This document shows positions 1 through 6,805 of a stretch of 11,225 nt of DNA, piece after piece. Origin of the DNA: an uncultured Hungatella sp. (lineage in GTDB: Bacteria > Bacillota > Clostridia > Lachnospirales > Lachnospiraceae); the NCBI GenBank assembly GCA_910588325.1, contig CAJUPP010000093.1, forward strand, positions 1-11,225, given 5' to 3'. How positions within the stretch are numbered: position 1 is the stretch's first letter; each line of letters starts with the position of its first letter. The position numbers and the translations under genes were made by a program. The notes beneath the pieces are model-generated. The model saw only the letters and a list, made by a program, of their open reading frames with translations, searched no databases and had not been told where the DNA came from.

Positions 1-21
1 ACAGTACGAACGGCTGCAGGA

Positions 22-53
22 AGACGAAGCCTGTCCGAGACAGGAAAGCGTCT
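22..53 (+). other. Stem-loop before the GH42 gene
   Basis: CCTGTC (30-35) and GACAGG (39-44) form a 6-bp stem with a 3-base loop. An outer 5-bp stem pairs AGACG (22-26) with CGTCT (49-53) across a small internal loop. There is no U-tract, so it is not a canonical terminator. It lies just before the ribosome site of the GH42 gene and may be an intercistronic mRNA hairpin. It could also be part of the 3' end of an upstream gene, because all three forward frames are open here until at least position 74. Confidence 0.3.
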
Positions 54-73
54 CTTCGGGAAAGGAGCGGAAT

Positions 74-2185
74 ATGAAGAAGAGTAATGAATTTATGTAT
101 GGTGTGGTGTTTAAGGTAGAGCGTGAACAGAAAATGGAGGATATCCAGAACAGTTTAAAGGCCATGAAGGAGGCCGGCTTTGACACGGTTGTGGTGTGGC
201 CAGCCGTGTATTGGTGGGAAGAAAAAGGGCCGGATTATCCCTATGGCACGGGAAAGGCTTTGCTGGAGTATGCGGGGAAAATCGGAATCAGTGTTATCAT
301 GGAGTTGGCAGGACAGATTACGGCACTTGAGTATGCACCGGATTTTCTGTGTAAGGAGGATTACTACTGTGTAGACAGGAAGGGCTGCAAAGATTTGGGA
401 ACCATAAGTTACGGCTACCTGAATTTCAATCATCCACAGGTGCAGGCTTTGATTGGGAAGCAGTATACGGAAGTGGCAGAAGCATACAGGGAGTATCCGG
501 CATTGCGGGGATATGATATCTGGAATGAGACGCAGTTTACCAGTTTTGATGCCTATACATTAAACTGCTTCCGAGTCTGGCTGAAGGAAAAATACGGGAC
601 GCTGGAACAGTTAAATGATGCGTGGGACAGAGTTTATGATGCATGGGAGCAGGTGCAGTTTACCCCATGGATGTGGGCAAGCGTGACGGCAACTGTGGAT
701 TATCAGCAGTTCCATAAGGACAATATCGGAATGATTTTGCAGTATATGTGCAGGGCAGTGGAAAAGGCTGATACACAGCATTTGATTCTGGCGGATAATA
801 TTCATGCGACGGTAGCCATGGATGCCTATTATGACCGTCCGTCTGATGACTGGGGAGTGGCAAAAGAAGTAGATCGGTATGGTATTTCTTTTTATCCCAA
901 GTTCTTTTCTAAACATACTCCGGCGGTCAGAAGACATCAGATTATGGCAGGAGCGCATTCGGCGGCGAAGGATGGTGTATTTTCTATTTCTGAGATGCAG
1001 ACACACCATGCGTCCATGTTTAATCCGGATGGAAGCGTATCTCCAAAGGAACTGTGGCAGTGGTGCTGGGAGGCGGTTTCCCATGGAGCCAAGGGATTGA
1101 TTTACTGGAAATGGGAGCCGTTTCGCAAGGGTGTTCAGACAGGGGGACGGGGGCTGGTAGATCATGGAGGCAGGGAAACGGTTCGGACAAAGGTTGCCAG
1201 ACAGATCCATCAGGTTCTGGAAGAGGAACCACTTTTTGAGACAGCTATGCCGGAGACGGAAACGGCGGCGATCCTTTATGACCGTCTGAACCATGATTTT
1301 ACAAAGGCTTATACCATGGGATTTCGGGGAACCGGTATCGGGGCGCCGGACAGTATTTATCTGGATTCTCTGGCCGGGCTGTACCAAAGCTTGTGGAGGC
1401 AGAATATACCGGTAAAATTCGTGACGCCGGAGCAGATATGCGGCGGAGAAATACAGAAAACAAAGGTTTTGTTTGTGACAACCCAGGTTACTATGAACCG
1501 GGAGCTTTCCCAGGCATTGCTTACGTATGTGGAAAATGGCGGCATCTGTGTCTGTGATGGGAAATTCGGAGAAGTGGACGGACAGGGGCTTTTGTACCGG
1601 CAGATACCGGGAGAAGGGCTTTCAGAGGCTCTGGGATTTGAACTGCTGGATTTTGAAGAGGGGGATTTGGAATTTCAGATAAATGGAGCAGTGGTACAGG
1701 GAGGGCATGACAGGCGTCAAATCAGCCTGGAGAATTCTGGAGCAGAGGCTATAGGCATTTATAAAGACGGAAGGCCGGCAGTAATCAGAGCGGATTATGG
1801 AAAGGGAAGTTTTTACTATGTGTCAACCTTTGTCTGGTATGCCTGCCACCGTCAGGGAGAAAATGGAGCTGGCAAGCTGATTGAGCTTCTTGAGAAGAGG
1901 TGTAATTTAAAGAGCGTGTCAGTGTCTGCAGAGGATATTTCCTGTCAGAGACTGGATGATAAGAAGGAAAGCCTTATATTTGCTTTTTCTTACGGGACAG
2001 GAGAAACGTGCGGAGAATTTTCTGTGGAGAATCATTGGGGGAAGGAAGTCTCTGTCAGGGAACTTTTAGAGGGACGGGAGGTGAAACCGACATGTCGGGA
2101 CGGACGGATTTATTTTTCATATGAGATTCCGGAAGGAGGAACTGCAATTTTTAAAATCATGGGAAATGACAGGATGGAGATTTAG
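74..2185 (+). CDS. Family GH42 beta-galactosidase-like glycoside hydrolase
   Basis: The product (703 aa) is predicted to hydrolyse terminal beta-galactosides or related glycosides, probably in the cytoplasm because no signal peptide is visible. An N-terminal TIM barrel (about residues 1-385) carries the GH42-like acid/base segment YDIWNETQ (E152). The candidate nucleophile is E307 in SISEMQ. A glutamine-amidotransferase-like trimerisation domain follows (about 390-610), then a small C-terminal beta domain; the length is normal for GH42. The start is set by AAAGGAG (61-67), 6 bases before ATG. The codon overlap ATGA (74-77) would place a stop of an upstream frame-3 gene here, suggesting an operon, but the upstream gene is outside the window. 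The usual C-x-C-x2-C zinc cluster after the acid/base motif is reduced to a single Cys (in TLNCF), so the protein is divergent. Family call is fairly sure; substrate is not. Confidence 0.82.
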   Translation: MKKSNEFMYGVVFKVEREQKMEDIQNSLKAMKEAGFDTVVVWPAVYWWEEKGPDYPYGTGKALLEYAGKIGISVIMELAGQITALEYAPDFLCKEDYYCVDRKGCKDLGTISYGYLNFNHPQVQALIGKQYTEVAEAYREYPALRGYDIWNETQFTSFDAYTLNCFRVWLKEKYGTLEQLNDAWDRVYDAWEQVQFTPWMWASVTATVDYQQFHKDNIGMILQYMCRAVEKADTQHLILADNIHATVAMDAYYDRPSDDWGVAKEVDRYGISFYPKFFSKHTPAVRRHQIMAGAHSAAKDGVFSISEMQTHHASMFNPDGSVSPKELWQWCWEAVSHGAKGLIYWKWEPFRKGVQTGGRGLVDHGGRETVRTKVARQIHQVLEEEPLFETAMPETETAAILYDRLNHDFTKAYTMGFRGTGIGAPDSIYLDSLAGLYQSLWRQNIPVKFVTPEQICGGEIQKTKVLFVTTQVTMNRELSQALLTYVENGGICVCDGKFGEVDGQGLLYRQIPGEGLSEALGFELLDFEEGDLEFQINGAVVQGGHDRRQISLENSGAEAIGIYKDGRPAVIRADYGKGSFYYVSTFVWYACHRQGENGAGKLIELLEKRCNLKSVSVSAEDISCQRLDDKKESLIFAFSYGTGETCGEFSVENHWGKEVSVRELLEGREVKPTCRDGRIYFSYEIPEGGTAIFKIMGNDRMEI

Positions 2186-2198
2186 GTAGTATTTCTGC

Positions 2199-2229
2199 TA
2201 AGGCCTTTGCACTGGCTGCAAAGGCCTTA
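2199..2229 (+). terminator. Perfect 13-bp hairpin after the GH42 gene
   Basis: TAAGGCCTTTGCA (2199-2211) is exactly complementary to TGCAAAGGCCTTA (2217-2229) across the loop CTGGC. It begins 13 bases after the GH42 stop codon, where a terminator would be expected. No T-run follows on either strand (the plus strand continues AAAAATGTG), so it is not a textbook intrinsic terminator. It may act as a 3'-end stabiliser, or as a hairpin needing other factors to stop transcription. It sits at the left border of the AT-rich restriction cassette. Confidence 0.45.
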
Positions 2230-2277
2230 AAAATGTGTATGGAAAGCGGAGATTTGGGCATAGGGATGGCATATCGC

Positions 2278-2306
2278 TTTACCCCATTGGATTTTTATGG
2301 TATGAT
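2278..2306 (+). promoter_or_regulatory. Promoter of the restriction-modification cassette, extended -10
   Basis: TTTACC (2278-2283, 4 of 6 to the sigma-A -35) and TATGAT (2301-2306, 5 of 6 to the -10) are separated by 17 bases. The -10 is preceded by TGG, an extended -10 element typical of Gram-positive bacteria. Transcription would begin near 2312, giving a leader of about 25 bases that contains only the ribosome site TAAGGA (2324-2329). No operator or control-protein box was recognised. Confidence 0.55.
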
Positions 2307-2336
2307 TATTGAAAAGATAGGGTTAAGGAAATTTAA

Positions 2337-5306
2337 ATGGATGTTAGAGAAAATTTAAGACAGCTATTTCGAAAACTGGATATAGATTCTTCTAATGGGC
2401 TTGTCAGAAATGAATCTGAAGAGATGACAGCATTTCAGCGCCATTTTTATACCACTGTAAAAGAAAAAATGGGTGTAAATGCAGTTTATTTTTTGCGGGT
2501 AAACGGAGAACCAGCTAAGGTTCCAGTGATATATTTTTCCGTGGTGGAGGAATACAATTCAGATAAGATTGCGCAGCTTCACCGGATGGCATGGAATATA
2601 GGAGATGCTCCGTTGCTGTTTGTAGTTACACCAGAAGAGTTGCTTATTTTCAGTAATTATGAATCACCCAAACTTTATAATGGTGAATTGGATCCGGAAG
2701 CGGCTTTGATTACAAAATTGAAGTTTGCGAATCAGATAGAATTTGAAAGACAAATTCAGCATTATAGACGAATTAATTTAGAAACAGGAGTGTATTGGAG
2801 AAGAGAGAATTCCCGGTTTAAAATACAAAACAGAATAGATTCCGTGCTGATAAGGAATTTGAAATATACAAGAAATGAACTTTTAAAAAGTATCGGCCAG
2901 GTAAAAGCAGTACACTGTCTATTAGGCAGAGCAATTCTGATTAAATATTTAGAAGACAGAGGATATTGCGGAAATAATACGATATTTCCGGAGACATTTT
3001 ACTGCCGTTTTTGTGATGGGGCAAAAGCATTTTCGGATGTACTGCAGAATAAGAAGGCTACATATCATTTATTTCAATTTTTTCAGGATAAGTTTAATGG
3101 TGGTATGTTTCCAGTTTTTCAAGAGGAATTAGAAAATGTAAAAGAATCAGACCTGATACTATTGAGGGCTTTTTTAGTTGGAAATATCGACTTCCCGTCA
3201 GGGCAGTATAATATGTGGCCTTTGTATACATTTGATTTAATTCCTATTCAATTGATAAGCACGATTTATGAAATGCTGTTTCAAATGGAAATGGAGGAAG
3301 ATAAAAGTAAAGGGAGACATGGGACATATTATACGCCATACCATTTGGTTGAAATGTTAGCAGATGAGATTTATCCTTGGGAAGGAACTTATCATAAGGA
3401 TTTTAAAGTTCTGGACCCATCATGTGGTTCGGGAGTATTTTTGGTCGAAATTTACAGAAGGATTATTTCAAGGTGGATGACAGAGAATGGAACCAGTAAG
3501 ATTAATTCAGAAATGTTAAAGGAGCTGCTTAAAAGGCATATCTATGGAGTAGACCAAAATGAGGAAGCGATAAGAATTGCTTCATTTAGCCTTTGTCTGG
3601 TTTTGTGTGACTATCTTGATCCTGTAAATATCTGGGATGAGCTTATATTTCCGAGTTTAACAGACAGTAATTTGTTTTCTGTTGATTTTTTTGATAAGGA
3701 AGCAATGTTTAATGATATTCAATTTGATATGATTATTGGAAATCCGCCATGGGAGAGCCATCTTACGGACAGTGCTGTTGAATTTTTGAAAGAATGGCAG
3801 CTGACAGTCGGAGATAACCAGATTTCACAGGCATTTACGTGGAAAGCAGCAAAACTTTGTAGGAAAAATGGATGGATATGTCTGTTAATGCCCAGCAAAG
3901 GATTTCTGTTTAATATTTCGGTTACCAATATGGTTTACAGAAAAAATTTTTTCAGAGAGAATAAAGTAGCAACAATTATTAATTTTACCGGGTATAAGGG
4001 GCAGCTGTTTCAGAATGCAAAATCACCAGCAGTTGCTGTTTTTTATCAAAGAGGAATCGGAAAACAGGAAGAACCATATGTGCTGTATTGTACGCCAAAA
4101 CCTACTTATACCGTTGAAGATAGACGTCAGTTTTTCATTGAGCCGTTGGATATATGTAAGATACCCCTAGATTTAATAGAGAATCCATTTGTATGGAAGA
4201 TATGTATGTTCGGTGGGCCAAGGGATTTGGAATTGATTGAGAAGATTACTGAGAAATACAATACACTCGAGGAAACGACCATAGGCAGATTAAATATTGC
4301 AGAGGGATATAAAGTTGGCAATAAGACAGGTGAATATCCCTTTATGAAGGGGAAGACAGTTGTAGATGTAAAAGATATGAGGCCCTTTGTGATTGAACAG
4401 AGTAGTTTAAAAACAAATGAAGACATTAATTTTGAACGAATTTCGAATAAAAATTTTGAAATATTCCAAGCACCCCATCTTTTGATAAAGCAATCTCCAA
4501 AAAATGGAAGATTGGTTTGTGCATTGCTGGATTATGATGCGATTTTTAAACATAGTATTCTTGGAATACACGGGGATGAAAGATATCTGAAGTTTCTTTG
4601 TATCTTATTAAGCAGCAAACTATTTTCATATTATGTGCTTATGACAAGCGGCAGATGGATTATTGAGAGAAGTGAATTAGAGGCAAAAGAGATAAAACGA
4701 TTTCCTGTTCCTTTTTTTACTGAAACGATAGAGAAAGAAATTGATGCAATTTATGATAATGTTATGAGGAAACCAGACAGGTATGCGGTTATTGATGAGT
4801 ATGTCTATCATTTATATGGCCTTTATGATTATGAAAAATATCTTATTGAAGACGCCTTGAAATACATATTGGGATATAATGTTGCCTTCATGAGAAAAAA
4901 AATTGTGATTAAATGTGAAAAAGACAATTTAAAAACATATGAATCGGCTTTGTTAGAAGTGCTGAAAAATACATTTGGTGAAAAGCGGAAATTCCGGACT
5001 CAGATGTTCTTTGGCAATATGCCATTGTTGGTTATGAAGGTGACTTTGGATACCCAGGAAAAGAAAACAGAGTATATTGATAGCGAAAATAGTGATTTGG
5101 AAGAGGTTTTAAAAGAACTGGATGCACGATTGGTTACGAAATATGCCGACGGTCTATATGTCAGACGAAATATGATGATTTTTGAAGGATTATCCATTTA
5201 TTTAATAAAACCCAATCAGATAAGATATTGGACTTATGCTGCAGCCTGCAGAGATGCTGATGAAATATACGCACAGATAGTAAGAAGTTGGAGGAATAAG
5301 CAGTGA
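2337..5306 (+). CDS. Eco57I-like N6-adenine DNA methyltransferase of a restriction system
   Basis: The product (989 aa) is predicted to methylate adenine N6 in DNA using S-adenosylmethionine, protecting host DNA. Domains: an N-terminal alpha/beta domain (about 1-150), a helical region, the methyltransferase core (about 325-560), target-recognition-like sequence (about 600-800), a type IIG-like tail (VYHLYGLYDYE near 825) and an extra C-terminal domain (about 855-989). The core shows motif X TYYTP (330-334), the SAM-binding motif DPSCGSG (360-366) and catalytic motif IV NPPW (469-472). ATG 2337 follows TAAGGA with a 7-base gap. The stop overlaps the nuclease start (GTGA), so the two are translationally coupled. 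The N-terminal domain lies where type IIG enzymes carry a nuclease but shows no clear D-ExK. The gene is AT-rich relative to its flanks, suggesting horizontal acquisition. It could instead be the methylase of another defence system; N6-methylase is secure, specificity unknown. Confidence 0.88.
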   Translation: MDVRENLRQLFRKLDIDSSNGLVRNESEEMTAFQRHFYTTVKEKMGVNAVYFLRVNGEPAKVPVIYFSVVEEYNSDKIAQLHRMAWNIGDAPLLFVVTPEELLIFSNYESPKLYNGELDPEAALITKLKFANQIEFERQIQHYRRINLETGVYWRRENSRFKIQNRIDSVLIRNLKYTRNELLKSIGQVKAVHCLLGRAILIKYLEDRGYCGNNTIFPETFYCRFCDGAKAFSDVLQNKKATYHLFQFFQDKFNGGMFPVFQEELENVKESDLILLRAFLVGNIDFPSGQYNMWPLYTFDLIPIQLISTIYEMLFQMEMEEDKSKGRHGTYYTPYHLVEMLADEIYPWEGTYHKDFKVLDPSCGSGVFLVEIYRRIISRWMTENGTSKINSEMLKELLKRHIYGVDQNEEAIRIASFSLCLVLCDYLDPVNIWDELIFPSLTDSNLFSVDFFDKEAMFNDIQFDMIIGNPPWESHLTDSAVEFLKEWQLTVGDNQISQAFTWKAAKLCRKNGWICLLMPSKGFLFNISVTNMVYRKNFFRENKVATIINFTGYKGQLFQNAKSPAVAVFYQRGIGKQEEPYVLYCTPKPTYTVEDRRQFFIEPLDICKIPLDLIENPFVWKICMFGGPRDLELIEKITEKYNTLEETTIGRLNIAEGYKVGNKTGEYPFMKGKTVVDVKDMRPFVIEQSSLKTNEDINFERISNKNFEIFQAPHLLIKQSPKNGRLVCALLDYDAIFKHSILGIHGDERYLKFLCILLSSKLFSYYVLMTSGRWIIERSELEAKEIKRFPVPFFTETIEKEIDAIYDNVMRKPDRYAVIDEYVYHLYGLYDYEKYLIEDALKYILGYNVAFMRKKIVIKCEKDNLKTYESALLEVLKNTFGEKRKFRTQMFFGNMPLLVMKVTLDTQEKKTEYIDSENSDLEEVLKELDARLVTKYADGLYVRRNMMIFEGLSIYLIKPNQIRYWTYAAACRDADEIYAQIVRSWRNKQ

Positions 5307-5962
5307 GTTTGTCAAAAGTTATAAACACTCCGACAGTTCCAACTGATTTGGCGGAAGAATTGGGGCCGGAAGGAGTCAGAGAGATATTGGAGATATTCTG
5401 GATGTCATACCATGATATGATAAAATCTGAGTATAAAGCTGACGAGGGAAAGAGTGAAGATAAAATTACGGAAGACTGGTATGCTTTTATTCAACAGCGA
5501 TGGTTCCGTGAAAATAGGGCTACGGTTATAAAGCTTCACTTATATCCTGTAACACAGCATATGGATGAGACTATGGCGAAGCCAAGGGGACAGGCACCTA
5601 AGATTGATTTTTGTTTTAGAACATGGGCGTCTGATGACAGATATTTTGGAGCGGAATGTAAAAATCTGGCTGAGGGAAATGCTTATCTGAGTAAGAGATA
5701 CATTGATACGGGAGTAGAGCATTATGTATCTGGACGCTACGGTTCTTTTTCTACGGAAAATGCATTGATCGGTTACGTGCTTAAAGGGAGTTTGCCCGGA
5801 ATTGTTAAGACCCTGGGAGAAAAGATAAAAGAGAATAATGATGCAGAGGGATTATCCAGAGATATTACTTATATAGAACCGCATTATTTTTCCAGGCATG
5901 TTAGAAGAATTGATGGTAAAGAGATAAAAATCGACCATTTATTTTTTGATTTTACGGATTAG
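5303..5962 (+). CDS. PD-(D/E)XK restriction endonuclease partner
   Basis: This is a 219-aa protein that I do not recognise as a named enzyme. It carries a PD-(D/E)XK-type catalytic pattern: D102 in KIDFCF, then E118 and K120 in AECKNL, 16 residues on. That fits Mg-dependent phosphodiester cleavage. A helical N-terminal part (about 25-75, with acidic residues in KITEDWY) precedes it, and a mixed region (125-219) follows. No membrane segment or signal peptide is visible. Translation starts at GTG 5303, inside the methyltransferase stop (GTGA), with GGAGG (5290-5294) 8 bases upstream. The tight coupling to the methylase makes it very likely the cutting subunit of a type II-like restriction system; dependence on the methylase for site recognition is inferred. 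Base composition is intermediate between the methylase and the native genes. A nicking or regulatory nuclease is an alternative. Confidence 0.75.
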   Translation: MSLSKVINTPTVPTDLAEELGPEGVREILEIFWMSYHDMIKSEYKADEGKSEDKITEDWYAFIQQRWFRENRATVIKLHLYPVTQHMDETMAKPRGQAPKIDFCFRTWASDDRYFGAECKNLAEGNAYLSKRYIDTGVEHYVSGRYGSFSTENALIGYVLKGSLPGIVKTLGEKIKENNDAEGLSRDITYIEPHYFSRHVRRIDGKEIKIDHLFFDFTD

Positions 5963-5995
5963 ATTGAAAAGGATCATAACAAGGGGAAGATACGG

Positions 5996-6706
5996 ATGGC
6001 GAAAAGGGAATCGTTAGGAAATGAATCAGTAAAGAAAGAACCAGCGAAGAAGAAATTGACAAAAGAGGAACAGGAAAAAAAGAAACTGGCATTGGAGATT
6101 ATTGAGAGGCTGAAAAAGGAATATCCGGATGCAGGATGTACTCTGGACTATAATGAGGCCTGGAAGCTTTTGGTCAGCGTGCGTCTGGCGGCCCAGTGCA
6201 CGGATGCCAGGGTGAATGTGGTGGTGGAAGATCTATATGCGAAGTTTCCGGATGTCAGCGCATTGGCGGATGCGGATGTGGAGGAGATTGAGAAGATTGT
6301 GAAGCCCTGCGGGCTGGGACACAGCAAGGCAAGGGATATCAGTGCATGTATGAAGATCCTGCGGGACCAGTATGAGGGGAAGGTTCCGGATGATTTTGAT
6401 GGGTTGCTAAAACTTCCGGGGGTAGGCAGGAAGAGTGCCAATCTGATTATGGGGGACGTATTTGGAAAGCCGGCTATTGTGACGGACACCCATTGTATCC
6501 GTCTGGTGAACCGCATGGGATTGGTAGATGGGATTAAGGAACCCAAGAAGGTGGAGATGGCTTTGTGGAAGCTGATTCCACCGGAGGAAGGCAGTGATTT
6601 CTGTCACCGTTTGGTGTATCATGGGCGGGAAATCTGTACGGCAAGGACCAGGCCCTACTGTGACAGATGCTGCCTGAAAGATATTTGTAAGAAATGTGAT
6701 GTGTAA
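5996..6706 (+). CDS. nth: Endonuclease III, base-excision DNA glycosylase/AP lyase
   Basis: Nth removes oxidised pyrimidines from DNA and cleaves the resulting abasic site, in the cytoplasm. The helix-hairpin-helix LPGVGRKSAN (140-149) provides the catalytic lysine K146. The catalytic aspartate is D164 in VTDTH, 18 residues later, the same spacing as K120-D138 of E. coli Nth. A C-terminal four-cysteine [4Fe-4S] motif is present, but its first spacing is C-x7-C rather than the classic C-x6-C. At 236 aa it is longer than the 211-aa E. coli enzyme because of a Lys/Glu-rich N-terminal extension of about 27 residues. ATG 5996 is preceded by AAGGGGAAG (5981-5989). The gene begins 33 bases after the nuclease stop with no clear promoter between them, so it may now be read from the restriction cassette promoter. 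GC content returns to the flanking level here. Confidence 0.93.
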   Translation: MAKRESLGNESVKKEPAKKKLTKEEQEKKKLALEIIERLKKEYPDAGCTLDYNEAWKLLVSVRLAAQCTDARVNVVVEDLYAKFPDVSALADADVEEIEKIVKPCGLGHSKARDISACMKILRDQYEGKVPDDFDGLLKLPGVGRKSANLIMGDVFGKPAIVTDTHCIRLVNRMGLVDGIKEPKKVEMALWKLIPPEEGSDFCHRLVYHGREICTARTRPYCDRCCLKDICKKCDV

Positions 6707-6753
6707 TTTTAGAATAAATTGTTATAAAAACTTAAATAGTATTCCGAACTGCC

Positions 6754-6765
6754 CTATGGTACAAT
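6754..6765 (+). promoter_or_regulatory. Extended -10 promoter of the GHL10 gene
   Basis: TACAAT (6760-6765, 5 of 6 to the consensus -10) is preceded by TGG, giving an extended -10 element. A -35 at the proper 17-base distance (TAGTAT, 6737-6742) is poor, as is common with extended -10 promoters. The upstream stretch is A/T-rich (about 6710-6738) and could act as an UP-like element. It lies 40 bases before the start codon. No clear nth terminator was seen in this 99-base gap. Confidence 0.5.
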
Positions 6766-6805
6766 AAAACCAGCAATTGGAAAAAAAGGAAATGAGAGGC
6801 GAAAG

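Noticed and set aside
1..77. The 3' end of an upstream gene
   Set aside because: All three forward frames stay open to at least position 74, so the correct frame cannot be chosen. A frame-3 stop forming ATGA with the GH42 start is attractive but unproven, so no coding feature was called.
611..1387. A 258-codon open frame on the minus strand inside the GH42 gene
   Set aside because: It lies wholly opposite a well-supported GH42 gene, its translation shows no recognisable domain, and it has no supported start; it is a shadow of the real coding strand.
2337..5962. BREX, DISARM or Dnd-type defence system
   Set aside because: Only a methylase and a small nuclease are present; no PglZ, helicase, phospholipase D or sulfur-modification genes accompany them.
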